Assembly (NCBI GenBank): GCA_013398295.1
Contig: VZSF01007798.1
Span: forward strand, 159,794 to 223,793
Length of the DNA stretch: 64,000 nt
From: Chionis minor
Lineage: Eukaryota; Chordata; Aves; Charadriiformes; Chionididae
Direction: 5' to 3'
Under the pieces are notes generated by a model, which saw nothing but the letters and a program-made list of their open reading frames with translations, made no database searches and was not told where the DNA came from. Both the position numbers and the translations under genes were made by a program. How positions within the stretch are numbered: position 1 is the first letter of the stretch; each line of letters starts with the position of its first letter. Of this stretch, positions 46,261-58,967 are shown piece by piece.

Positions 46261-49200
46261 AGACACTGCTGTCTGTCTCCAGTGCTGAGGCAGGAAATAA
46301 GGGGGCCTTCGCCTCTTTGGGCTGTGCCGAATGAAGCGAGTTTGCACCGACCTCTGATCCCCGCTCAAGGTCAGGTGCATCTTTCTCTCTCCACCTGGCC
46401 AAGCTGCCCAAAAAGAGAACTGCAAAAGAAAGCTGTGCTCACCCAAGGACCTTGGCAGAGATCCTGACGGTCTCTGCCTTAGGGAAAGAGGAGGGGAAGG
46501 ACTCACCAGCTGTGCTGCTGAAGAGCCGGAGCTTGCACTGCAGCCCTGCAAAGGGTGGTCCCAAGGAAACCTGGCTACCGGCACAGATCCGCTTCTGCAA
46601 TACGTCAAAAGCATGGCTCAAGGCAGTCAGGAGCAGTGTACCAACACCTGGTTTCAGGGCAAAGGAGCTGATGTGTCTGAGAAATGCTGCCTCTGCAGTA
46701 GGACCACACCACGCTCCTCTGCTCTTACGGCAGCTCCGGGGCTGGACGTGCCCTGGTGGGAAGCTCTCGGCCCCGGTGTGGGCTCTGCCGCTCTCTGCAC
46801 CTGGGGACATGTGTCACAGGGGAGGGCTCAGCTCTCATCTTGGAGCGCATCTGCGACGGCAAGGGTGGAAGGGTGGCTGGAGCTGATGTGCTCCCAGAGC
46901 TGATGACTGTGGCAGATGGATGGGAGCGCAGGGACCTGGACACATACCCAAAAATCTGCCCAAGAATTAACCAAATCCAGCCAAGGCTCCAGCATGCTGC
47001 AAGTTATCCTGGGGCTGCTGGCGCAAGCCTTTGCTTGGAGGTGCAAGGGGTGACCCACCGTACATGGGAGCTGTTCTTCAGGCAGGGACTGTGGCCAGAA
47101 CACATCGCATTTGTAGTTCTTGGTCTTCATTCCTTGTTCTCTGTGCGAGCAGCAGCTGCAGGGACTGTGCCTGGGGTGCTGGGAGGTGCGTGCTCTTGCC
47201 CAGCTTCGTTCCTGGCACGGAGCCGCCCGAGCGACGTGCAGGGCAGGCAGCCGGCAGACCCCGCGCCTCCAAGGCACCAGCTCCTGACCAGGTGCCTGAT
47301 GTGAGCACCCAGCCTGCAGTGAGCAACGAGTCTTTCACTCACTAGCAGCTCACTTAGCAAACGCCTGAGGGACACCGTCTGAGAGACAGAGGGGATCTGG
47401 GTACCCCATCCAGCTGCCAGCATCCCGCTGCCAGCAAAGGACCGGTGCCAGAGTATCCCAAATCCCCTGAAGGGCCAGTTGCTCATCCTGCCTGGACTGA
47501 GCAGCTCATTTGCAGGCCGGGATGTGTCACATGCTGCTGACGCAGTCCTGAGGGCTGGCAGTCACAGCAGCTTTTTCCATTCACAGAGCGATGGGTGCAT
47601 TTGGAAAGGGACAAACCTCATACGGCCCTAGAGTGGAGTACGATACTTCTGGGGTGCCACCTTTCCCATCTCTTCTGGGGATGGAGAACCTGGGAAACAG
47701 CAGGCTTCTGGGGACAACGTCGTGCTGGGGCTGTGCCCCACTATTGCTGCTTTGAGCTGTGTCGGCTTGGTCACCCCTGAGTAGACCTTGCATTTCACCT
47801 CAACCATTGCCCTCATCCTGCCCCACCATCAAGTTGCCAAAAATGTGAGGGGAGAGGACGGTTTGCTTAGGGAGGCAGCGGGGCAGCAAGTGATGCGATG
47901 CTGCGGCTGCCAAGGTGCTGGGAATAACCTGAGCAAAAGACCAGAGCCTCGTTGTTCCCTGCTTTGTGTTGGGATTGGGAGGTTCAGTCACTTCTTTCTG
48001 CGCCTGACAGGTCAAGACAGCTGCCACCAGCTCCTGCTTCCAGGCAGCCTGGCGTAAATCAGCATCAGTGGAATGAGATGGCTTGTCTCCGCTCCAGGTT
48101 GTCCCTGTTTGGATTTGGCTCTGACACCACTTTCATGAAAAATGTATTTTGTGAGAAAATGGATTTTCAATCAAACCAGGCATTTCTGCATAAAATATTG
48201 TTTGCATTGACATTTTCCTTTTTTTTTTTTTTTTCCCCAACGCAACTGTTCCCTCCTTTCTTCTCCCACCATCTTCCAAAGAGACAAGCACAAAAATAAT
48301 TCAGAAGCAGTGTTAATTTTTCAGTGAAAGTGTCTGGGTTCGGGTAACAGAGGACTGTGTATTTTTAGAGGAAATCAAACATTTTTCATCAAAACAGAAG
48401 AAAAGTCAGTTTTCAGGAATGAAACCAAGAACTGTTAATGCAGTGGGGAAATTATAACTATCTGGTGAATAGTTTTGCAGAGAGAAATTGTTGTCTGCAA
48501 CTGGCCAGCCTGCGGCATAGGAGGAGGACGCTTTGTCCCACCCAGCCCCTCAGCTCTACAGCCCTGACCACGCAGAGCCACGGGGGAGTGGGGACAACAG
48601 CATCAGTGGCCTCTTGCTCATGGCCAAAAGCCCAAGTTGCCCAAGGATTCATTGCGACCATCCTTCTGCTCTCAGCAGGCTGTGCCCGGTCCTCCTTTCG
48701 AGCCTAATGAGCCTGGATCAGGCACCAAATTAATCTGCTCCGGTGACAAACAGCGTGTTGGGCACAGGAACGAGGAGGCAGTGTCTGGGGTCCCAGGGGA
48801 CGCCTGCTCTGTAATAGAGCTGATTTCCACACGCCCCACGTGGGCTGGCTGCTGCTGGGGAGATTGCCAGCCCCCGGTGCCCTAGATTCGGCTTCCTTCT
48901 GCCCTATTTCTGCCTGGACTGTTGACAGGCTGAGGAAGGCTCCTCTCAAAAGCTCCGTGTGACAAAAGTCTGTTACAGAGGCAAAGACTTTGCTGCATCA
49001 AGCCATGATGGGTGGCCCCTGTATCCACCTGGGTGCAAGTGGGCGTCCCTCAGCAGGCGACGGTGGTTCCTCCACCCGTGGGGTGTTTGGCTCCACTGAT
49101 GCGGGGCTTGGGGCCAGCTCTGGGGAGCCCAGTGCCTGGGTGACAGCCACACGACAGCCACAGAGGACCCAGCAGCAGTTTCTGAGACGTGCAGAAGAAA

Positions 49201-49284
49201 GTGTCCCACATTCCCACCCATGTGTGTTGGGGGGCGGAGACTGCGTCCCCCCACACATCCCTTGGCATTTATCACAGCTGAGCC

Positions 49285-49503
49285 AATCATAGAATCAGAG
49301 AGTGGTTTTGGTTGGAAGGGATCTTAAAGACCACCCAGTGCCACCCCCCTGCCCTGGGCAGGGACACCTCCCACCAGACCAGGTTGCTCCAAGGCCCGTC
49401 CAACCTGGCCTTGAACCTCCAGGGACGGGGCAGCCACAGCTTCTCTGAGCAGCCTGGACCAGTGTCTCATCCCTCTCAGAGTAAAGAATTCCTTCCTAAT
49501 ATC
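49285..49503 (-). mobile_element. CR1 LINE 3' fragment, second subfamily
   Basis: In antisense the segment reads AATCATAGAATCAGAGAGTG, GGTTGGAAGGGATCTTAAAG, then GGGCAGGGACACCTCCCACC and AGGTTGCTCCAAGGCCCGTC. It ends after TTCCTTCCTAATATC. The 3' region matches the copy at 58968-60190 (in reverse) better than the 37.8-kb group, so at least two lineages are present. It is truncated to about 220 bases, with no complete ORF. Confidence 0.92.
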
Positions 49504-50378
49504 AGTGGGAAAGGTCTCTGGGGGGATCCCCAGCTGTCCTTGCTGAAGTTATCTGCTGTTAACTCATAATCTGTGATCCCGCAACAGCTCTGAGCTGGCT
49601 TTTCATACCCTCTCCCTGAGCTGGCTCATCCCGGGAGGAAAGGGTGCTGGTGGGGCCGAGGCCATGGCAACATCGAGCCATTGGAGCTGTCAAGGCACTG
49701 TACTCCATCTACTGCTTGGGGGATGCTGCTGGCTGCCCTTCAAAGGAGCAGAGCTAGCTCCGGAGAGGCCTTGGCGAGATTCACCCTGCCAGCTGTGGCT
49801 GGCAGCTGGCTAGGCACGCGGCCTTGGGAAATTCTTACCATTTTCCAGCTCTTGCTCTTTTGCAGGACTAGCAGAATTTCTCAGTGTAGAGACATTTGTC
49901 AATTTGCATAATTAAAGCACTGCAAACTCATCCAGATTCACAGATCCCTGGGCTGGCTCCCCTGAGACTCACCACTTCTCTCCCATGAATTATTTATTGG
50001 CAGCGCTGTTTCAAACGGGCCCCCTTTGTCTGCTGCATTTGCTCCAGATTTCATCTCTCCGAGGTGGAGAGGATGCTGTGGTCCTCGTGAGGCAGCGCGT
50101 GGGGAAAGGAACAACTCCATTTGCCACAGCCCTTCCTTTTACTCTGCCCATCAGGTGAGAACAAGGGAACTCCCTCGGAACTGTGGGGCTGCCTGTTGGC
50201 AGCGAGCTGAAGGAAATGCCTGTGCAGGCAGCAGAGATTCCCTGGAGCTGCCTGTGGCAGGGCAGACGCAGGCAGCAGCCGGGGCTGCGGTCTCCATACT
50301 GCTTCACGTCTTCGGGTACCCCCAGCAGGGGCTCTTGGGGTGCCTGGCACCTCTGCCCCTGCGTGCTTGCCTGCTTAG
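49504..50378. other. Spacer between two CR1 copies, no gene seen
   Basis: About 0.9 kb of unique DNA separates two minus-strand CR1 fragments of different subfamilies. No exon or RNA was recognised. Confidence 0.4.
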
Positions 50379-50885
50379 GATCATAGACTCATCTGGGTGG
50401 AAAGGGACCTTTAAGATCATCAAGTCCAACCATAAACCCAGCACTGCCAAACCCACCACTGATCCATGTCCCTCAGCACCCCGTCTGCCTGTCTGGGAAA
50501 TACCGCCAGGGACGGCGATTCCACCACTTCCCTTGGCAGCCTGCTTCAGTGTTGGATAACAATGTTGGTGAAGAAATTTTTCCTAATATCCATCCTAAAC
50601 CTCCCCTGGCACAACTTGAGGACATTTCCTCTTGTCCTATCGCTTGTTCCTTTGGAGAAGAGACCAACAACCCCTGGCTACACCCTCCTCCCAGGTAGCT
50701 CTACAGAGCGAGAAGGTCTCCCCTCAGACTCCTCTTCTGCAGGCTGAACAACCCCAGGTCCCTCACCAGACTTGTTCTCCAGACCCCTCACCAGCTCCGT
50801 TGCCCTTCTCTGGACACGCTCCAGCCCCTCCATGTCTTTCTTGGAGTGAGGGGCCCAAATGGAACACAGTGTTGGAGGTGCGTGG
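50379..50885 (-). mobile_element. CR1 LINE 3' fragment, about 510 bp
   Basis: In antisense the element runs from GGATCATAGACTCATCTGGG through AAGATCATCAAGTCCAACCA and AACCTCCCCTGGCACAACTT. It continues to CTTCTCTGGACACGCTCCAG (about 50803) and a GAACACAGTGTTGGAGGTGC end. It covers the same span as the 37.8-kb copy in opposite orientation and belongs to the same subfamily, with more substitutions. The plus-strand frames on it are antisense noise. Confidence 0.94.
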
Positions 50886-52282
50886 GACACGGGGGCTCTG
50901 TGTGGGCTGGGCAGCAACACTCCTCCAAGCCCTGTGAGCAGCGACCCTGCAGCCAGGCACCCCCAGCTCTCCTGTGTACTCCCTCCCCTTCTCCCAGGAC
51001 GCTTGGCCTCTAGTGAGCGCATCCATTAACGGGCTCGCTTGCCAGAAAACGCATTTCCCTGGCTCAGGCACACAAAAAAACCCAGATAACACAAGAGAGG
51101 CAGCCGGAGAGGCAGAGGAAGGCAGGAGCAAGTGGTGAGTACACAGAGACCTCGCTCGTGTTTGCAGGCTCTCCCTGCTTGGAGCCGAGTGTGTGCTTGT
51201 AAATCCCACATCAGAGGAGTACAAATATTTGTGCTGCGGAAACACTTCCGATGAAGTCCTGGAGCTCCCCTTCTCCATTTGTTTTAGCCTTTTGGAGGTC
51301 TGATTACTCCTTGTTCGGCGGGAGCCCTGCAGGCAGCATGGCTCTGGCAGGCAAATCCCCCAAAGACGGGAAGGCTGCGGCTCCTTCCTCATCCTGTGGT
51401 GACTCCCGGCTGGCAGCATCCAGGGCACTGCCCAGCAAAGGTGGACAAAGAGGCGGCTGCTTTCCCAGCGTTTCCCAAATGTGTCTGCAAAACAGTGGGG
51501 CCAAAGCAAGAGGGAAATAAAACCAGGTGTGGAGTAGGTCAGAGTTAAGTCCAGGTGTCAGCCGCTGCGTCCAGCTTTGCCAAGCCGTGGTGCGAGGTGT
51601 TCTAAGGATGGAGCCGGCACGCATGGGATGGCACCGGGGCAAGGATTGGGCCAGCAAGACCGGAGCCGCACTTTACAGCCTGATACGCTGGGCTGACGTT
51701 TCACCTGGGGCCGGACCTGGGGAGGGAGTTTGCGCTTGCAAATTCAACCCGAAAAAGTTGCAGTCTGCCAAAATTGCACATGCCTGTGCAGCTCTCATCC
51801 TCTCCCCACCCATGAATATGTATGCGCAGTGACATGGCTTTTAATGACATAAGCACTTGCTCTTCCATCTCCTGGAGCTGTGCCAGCCCGGAGGCTGCCA
51901 TGGGAGGGAGAAGCCAGCGGTGGGGACTCAAATGGGAGAGTCGTGGTGCTTTGCCATCACGGGCCCCTTGGTCGCCCGCCGAGCGGGGCTCGGGGAGCTC
52001 CTGGTGATGCCGGCGGTGGGCTTCACTGGATGTGCAGCTGAAGGCTCCGTACTGGGAGGCTGGAGCATTTATTCTGGAGAGCCCTGGCTCTGCTGTGCTC
52101 ATCAAAAGGTGTGATCACACCTGCAGCTGCGAGGCCTGCCTGTGTAATTTTCAGCTCCTATCCCCTTCGTTAAATCAGACGAGGCGAGAAATGCTACAAT
52201 GCAGTCGGGGGCTATTGTGAAAAACCTCTGCAAAGGATTTTCACAGTGTGCTGGAAGCCAGAATACTCATCTGGGCTTCTTA

Positions 52283-52386
52283 GGGGTTTTTTGTTGGGTT
52301 TTTGTTTTTGTTTTTGGTGGGTTTGGGGGGATTTTTGCTAGTTTGTTTGTTGGGGTTTTTTGGTTTGGGGTTTTTTTTTTTTCTTT
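52283..52386 (+). repeat. G/T-rich low-complexity tract
   Basis: About 100 bases contain almost only G and T on the plus strand, with GGGG blocks spaced by T-runs (for example GGGGTTTTTT, GGTGGGTTTGGGGGG). Several G-tracts of three or more could fold into a G-quadruplex. Strand asymmetry is extreme. The glycine/phenylalanine-rich frame over it is an artefact. Confidence 0.9.
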
Positions 52387-55300
52387 CCTGGAGACTGCTG
52401 TTGCTGATGTATTATTTATACAGCAGGAAATTGGACTCTGAGGACTCAAGTATTCTTCAAATAAGCTTCCTAATTCTGTCAATTAAGAATGCACAGGCTG
52501 CTGGGTCTCTGGTTTGGGAAGAGCCGCAGAGGAGTGAAAGCTGCCCCTGGTCATTGCTCTGATGTGCTGCACCGACGGTACGCTACAGACGTTTCAGCTG
52601 GAGGAAAAAGATCTTGGTCCCAAAATCAAACGCATGAGACGCTGGGAGCGTTACGTACGGCAGCTCTTGCTGATTTCAATGGGACAAATAACTTCCCTGT
52701 GCTCTGGCAGGGGAATACAGAAGCCCTGAACGTGTGGTCTCTGGTTGTTATGTTCTGTAATGAAATCTGGTTTTTCATTGCTATTAACAAATGGCTGCCA
52801 AAGCTGGGAGACCACTGTTAAGAGTTAGGGGTCATTTACTCTCTAATTAATGCAGTAATTCTTCATGTGCTCCCCGTGTAGTTCTAGAGCAAATGAGTTG
52901 ACATGTAATTAATACATAAAAGAGCATCTTTCCACCTGTCCTTAACCAGCAGGCATTTGTGAATGGGTTTGGAAGTTTATTGCTGTGCCAGGATGCGGGG
53001 ATCTGTTCCCAGCCATGGAGGAGGGCTTGGACACAGGGCTGCAGGACAGGCTGTTCTCACCTCCCACAGGAAAGAGAATGTCACGGGGCAGAGGAAAAGA
53101 GGAAGCTGACCGTCCCCAAAATGCAGCTGGGCACGGGGCCGCAACATGAGTTGCCGGCACCAAGCTGGGAAACAGAGTGTTCCCTTCTACCTGCAAAATG
53201 CTCAGCCCCGTTCTGAGTGGGAAGACGTTCATTTCATAGCCAGGAAAAAGCAATGGGGGGTTGAGGCAACGCTTGCCAGCACATTTACAAATGCTTTGGT
53301 GTGTTTTCCGCACAAGGATGTCAGAAAGAGCTGAACGCTTGTCCTCCCCTTAGTGAGGGAGGAGAAAGGTGAAGGCATCACCTGAGAAAGGTGAAACCTC
53401 TCAGAGGACAACCCCTTTGTCCTCTCCTGTCTCTTATGGGCTGGACAACATCCCTTCTGCCGCCTCACAAGCACTGTGTGCTCTATTGCTGAGGGAAGGA
53501 GGTTTATGGTTGCAGTAGGGTTTTTTCTTTTTTTCCTTGCTACAAATTTAATGTCCACTGCAAATGCAGATCTCTCCATCTGGAGGAGGAATAAACACCT
53601 GCACTGCCTGCTCTGCGTAGGCGTGATAACTCACTCTGGAGCACAGGGACACATCAGTCTGTGCAGCACTGGCACAAGCCCTGCGAAAGGGCTCTGGGGA
53701 CAGGATGACCACTACAGGCGAAGACCCTCCCCACTATGGGTCAGGATGGGTGGTCCCTCTTCTCCTGGGGTGCTCTTCAGTACAGCATGGCAAGGACCAG
53801 GCCAGAAAGGGATTGGTTCCTATTCCTGGGAGCACAGATCGGGCCTTGGTGCAGACAAAGATGCCCCCACCACCCTCCAGCTCTTCCCAGTCCCCAAAGC
53901 CTTGCAGATGGCACCACAGTGACTGACTTGCACACAGCCTGTGTGAAGTGAGCTGTGGATCCCTAGTCACAGGGCGGGAGAGACATTATTTCTCTTGCTT
54001 TCTGAAACGCTTTAGGGACAGCAATGTCTTGCTCTCCTTGGTCAGCTAAACAAGTTTTCCCTCTCATACTTTTGTAACACCATCCCTTTGTTGAAAACCC
54101 TAGCTTCTGGGAACAAGGGCTTAATTTTTTAAGTGGTTTATACTAATGGTGGCTGTGGAAAAAGATGGAATAACTCATCCTTTGGTATTCACACAGCAGA
54201 ACCACAAATCAACGGATCCACAACACTGATTAGCTGGAAGAAATGCCGTATGCTGTTCCAGTGCTTACGTATCGCGTGGACTAGTGCATGGGGGGCTGGA
54301 TGTGGAAAGTGTTTTCCATGCCACTGTGCAGCCAGAGCCCAAAAGAGGGGCATGTCCCTGTGCAAGCAGCTTCGCATGAGAAGCAGAGATGCTGGAGGGT
54401 GAGTGTGGCCCCCGGGCTACTTTCATGGTTGCTGTAGGATGGTAGAGCATTGTCAGTCCAGTCCCAGCTTCCCTGGGAGCACGGAGCATGGTGCAGAGTG
54501 GTGCAGCATGGGTGGTGCAGAGCAAAGTTGAGAATAGCTCTGGTGATGAAGTTTCCCCACCCTTCTTAATCCATGGACTGTAATTATTTCTTGACCTTGG
54601 CAATGCCCAACCCCTCCCCAGGCGCTTTCCACAATCTGGCTCTTAATCCCATGTGTCCCTGGCCCTTGCTTTCTGTTTTCCTGCCTGCCACTGGTTGCAA
54701 CACTACTGGTCATCTCCATCTCGTGTCCACTGGCTGCCCCTCTCTCTCGTCCTCCCATACCTGCTGTTGAGGTTACAGCACCTTCAATTGGGTTTTGCCC
54801 TTGTGCTGGTTTCTAGCTCTGCTTCTCGGCGATGCACGTGGCCAAGAGCAGCATATCCTCCCTCTGTGGCCCATCACTGACCCTCGGATACTGCGTGAAG
54901 CCAACAAACCAATAAATAGGGAGCAAGACTCAGCTCTGAATCGCAAAGGCTTGAACTCATGTATTGAGAAAAGCTGCCAGCAGGCACTCACTAGCCGGCT
55001 GTTTCTGCTTTGAAGATCATGAAATGTAAACCACACGTGGCATTAGTGTTCTCCCTGTCCTTCATGCTTACGGGGGACTAAATGCTTTTCTTTTCAGCTC
55101 TAGTGAATGCAAGGCTGAGCGTCTCCATTTGAAAACACTAGGTTTGCTATGGAAACCAGTCTCTGTTATGACAACCCTCCAGTCATCATCCAGGGAGGAA
55201 TCAGAGACAAGGCTCATGTTGGAAACATGAGAGAGGCGCCGATCCTCTTCTTCACCTTGCTGGGGCAAGCATGGAGTCACTCCCTGCTTGGCTTGCCTTG

Positions 55301-56818
55301 CTTTCAATTTGGAAGGGCAGAAATGGAGAGGGGGACTCGATGCACGGAGGGAATCTGTGATTCTACGATCTCTCTCACGGGCGTGGTGCTCAGCAGAGAT
55401 GCCATGCAATGATCAGGAATGGAGAAAGCCATCAGGGATTTGCCTACACACATTACTGAGCTCCTGCCTCTGCTTCCAAGGCTGTCCATAGCCAAGCGGA
55501 TAGCTGGAGAGTCTGGAGACATCAGAGAGGAGGGTCAGCAAGGCATCTAGTGGGGCAAAACTACTACACTCAGGTTCCACACAAGTTCTTACTGAAGGCC
55601 CTGTGGGGAGGTGTCACTTCAAGCAAAGATGGATCAAACCAGTATGCATATGTCCATCTGATCTGGATGTCCACTATTTGACCAAACCTGAATGCTTACA
55701 TCTAAGCAAGTCATCTCTGCACTCTTTACTGTCAGTGGAGTCCAGTGCATGATAGTTCTCTTTCTAAAAACCTGTGGTTGCTCAGCTGAATTGTGTTCCA
55801 GGGTCTGTAGCCCAGACTGATCAGATCCCCTCCTCAAAATTAGAACAGTGAAATGCAACTGCAAACATCATCTGATCTCTGGGATCTGTGGCACACACCA
55901 AAGCCATGCTTCGATCAGAGCTGTCCCTTAAAGAGGGGGGGAAATGGGATCTTGTAAGATTTACGGCTGCCATGAATCATCTCCAGGACCCTTTTTGCGG
56001 GGTCTCTGGCCCTCAGATTCTCTACTGTAACCCTCCAGACAGTCCCCAGCATCGCTGCTGCAGGCAGGAGAGCCTCTGCTGCTTCTGCAGCTGACACCAG
56101 GTCCGTAAATCCCGGCACCCCCTCCTGCCTGCCTGGCCTCCCCAGGAGTACTTAAATCAACTCTAAATGAGCTCTTTTAAGGAAATGTAGGCAATCAGTG
56201 GTGAATTATTGCAAGGCACAAGGGCTTTCTTAAAAGCACGACGAGCACTTATTGGTCATCTGGACTCCAGAAGGCACAGCCCTCTAAATCAAAACCCTCA
56301 GGTCGGACTAAGCATCGCTTCTGCCCCGCTTCCTTGGGCAGTCTGTGCTGGCAGATTGTCAGCATCTTCCCCCCTCCCTGCTGTCCTTGCAAGCCATCCT
56401 CTTAAAGACAATCCCTGTGCGTTCTGCTCCCTCTCTTCAAATTCACTTTAGCTCACTTGTTTTTCAGTCTGAGGACAGTGCGCACTCAGGCTTCGGCTGG
56501 TTTCGAGACCTTCCCAAGCTCTTCCCACACGACTCTGCTTGGAGCCACAGGGAAGCCAGCTAAAATCAGAAAATCCTGGAAAATCATACCCTGTTGCTCA
56601 GGAAAGGGGTGTTACTTTTTTCAGGGGGGTGCTGCAATTTGTGAGCCTGTCAATGAGCCTTTCCTCATCTACCCTGTTTGCAAACAGCGGCTACAAAGCT
56701 CAGCTTTAAATAAGGAAGGAAATTCTCAGAGAACAAACAGTTTGGGACATTTCATTCACCTCCTTCTTTCTGAGGCTTGGGGAGATAGATGAGGTAGCAT
56801 TTTCATCTTCATTGCCAG

Positions 56819-56836
56819 AAAAAAAAAAAAAAAAAA
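56819..56836. repeat. Poly-A run
   Basis: Eighteen A in a row are followed by GAAAG. It could be a retroposon tail, but the sequence to its left shows no recognisable element. Confidence 0.85.
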
Positions 56837-57934
56837 GAAAGCATTAGAAAGAAAGCTGTGATGAACTCCTGAATCCAGAAGCAGGGATGGCAAAAAATTT
56901 GCTAAATATCTTAAGATCAGTGGTAAAATCCTGCAAGTTAGCAGCAAGACCTGCAGCACATGGGTTCCCACACATCTCCCTGCCGCTGATGGCTAGGTTG
57001 AGTCTCAGGTGGGACTCCTGCCCCTTCCACCCCTCCCCTTGCCTTTCCCGAGCCGTACAAGTGAGGGGAGCAATGGGATCAGAGCAGCCTACGTTTTATG
57101 TGAAGACAAGACATTCATCATCAGCCCGATCCACTAATTTCCACGTTGGGCAGTGGCAGTGAGTGACAGCTCTATAATCTCACTTGGGTAAGTCAGCGTA
57201 TGGGTCATATCCTGTCAAGGAAACCACAGGTAATGTTTTGACTTCTTCCTCTGAATTTCCCGAGTTTAAAAGCATTTCAGAGTTCCGTCTTGTTTTGTCT
57301 GTAATATTAGCGTCTAGGGAATCGCAATAAAATGTCATCCCTCCCCGAAAATATTTTTCCTGCCAGTGAGAGCTGGTTTGGTTTTTGAGTGAGGCTGGGG
57401 GTGGTTTTGGGTGCGGAAAGTGGGGTGAAGGCTGGAGTTCAGCACAGTGCAGTGGTTGCAGTAGCAGCCGTAGCGCAGAGTGGTACGGCAGCTGTTTGGA
57501 AAACGATGTCTTGGGAGAAAAGAATGGCAAGCACTTGATGATCTCCCTCTGTCTGGGGCCCGACATCTTTTTAATCAAGACTTTATTAATTATTTCCCAA
57601 CATGAAGCCTGCCATATTTGGTGCCTAGCTTTGAAGATACTTGTCTGGCACTGGTCACTATTTTTCAGTCCTTACTGCTAAGGTTACTGATCCAACCCTT
57701 CAGTGTGCTTACTGGCTCCTCTTGAATCCACTTGGATGTGGTTATGATCTTGAGAGTTCAGATGCCTGAAGTTGCCCCCCTTTCTCTTGGAGTCTCCCAC
57801 CAACCACTGAGATGCTGCTTAGAGATGCACAAATACAGCTTTATGCTTTGCCAGTGAGGTGCAGGTAGACAAGTTCAAGTCACATAGGGCACCAGGTTTA
57901 TGGAGTAGCCTTTCCTTGTGCTGTGATGCTCCTA

Positions 57935-57953
57935 CATCATCATCATCATCATT
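57935..57953. repeat. (CAT)n trinucleotide repeat
   Basis: Six CAT units lie in a non-coding AT-rich region, followed by TATGAATTG. Confidence 0.9.
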
Positions 57954-58967
57954 ATGAATTGATGCTTCTGGCATCTTTTGCTAGAAAATGATGATTTTTA
58001 ACCTGCACATGGGATCTGACAGCCCTGCTCCCAGGATATCTGTGCCTTGGACCAGCCCTGAGTAGCTGCTGAGGAATGGCTCTTCACTCTGGGCAGATGT
58101 GTGGGGCCACCACTTTGCTCACGGATCTCAGCAGTTTTCAGATCATGGTCAGTCTAGAGAATCTGTGTGAAAAGCATCACCTTGTGACACTGTAATGAGA
58201 GCTTCAGCTGATCATCTTAAGAGGGATGTTCCTGTTTGTTAAAACATCACAAATTTATACACAAGGCCTTTTAAATAATCTTTGCATTTCCCTAGAACTC
58301 TCTCATGTTCTGTCCACTAACTCATTGGTGTTAAAGGTGTCTAAAAATAAACAGAATTCCTTATATGCAAGAGTATCTCAATTCACTTCTTCATTTTTGC
58401 TTAGGTAGGCAGTCTGTCAACATCAGCTTTTGCTTGGAAAGTGTTGTGTTTGACCACCCTTTCTAACTCTGTTCTTCCAGCGTCCAGTCTGGCATACCAG
58501 TGCCGTGAATGTGACTGGGATGCCACTGGACTTAAGTTGTTTGCAGTCAGCCTGGATTTCTGGAGCTGATGTAAACTCCTCTTACAGTCTAAAATTGTCT
58601 TCTCTTTCTAATGTCAGAGTCACCAGAGAGGCCATGCTCTAAAATGTCAGACTATTTGTTCTTTCTTTTGGGGATAACAGGTCAGTGACTTCACCTGAAG
58701 TTCATGTCAGACCATTTCTCTGAAAGGCTGGTCCTTCTCAATGTCATGTCAGGGCATTCATTAGTTCAAATTGCATGCAAATGTGATTTGAAATGTTCTT
58801 AATGATCTTAGACAAAGCTGTGATACCTTTCCTTGACTTTGCGTGTTATTTCAGATAGTCCACAGAGACAGGGTGATTGATGGTGAATTTACACCAGTTG
58901 AATTGAATCAACACCAGTTGATCTATTACAAGAAGGGTGGTTGAAGCAGATGCAGAAGAGCCAGAGG

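Larger units (their letters stand above)
44380..49284. other. Mostly unique DNA, no gene seen
   Basis: Frames of up to 182 codons occur in GC-rich parts but none resembles a protein. Two AT-rich islands (45330-45600 and 45950-46260) and a small tandem duplication (44928-45000) are listed separately. A T-run (48216-48234) is a simple repeat. Confidence 0.45.
50886..58967. other. Mostly unique DNA, no gene seen
   Basis: About 8 kb has no supported exon. Simple repeats are listed separately. The frame at 50763-51509 minus begins in unique DNA and ends in CR1 sequence, so it is not a gene. AT content rises from about 57700 onward and frames become short. I could not assign 57700-58960 to any element. 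Confidence 0.45.
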
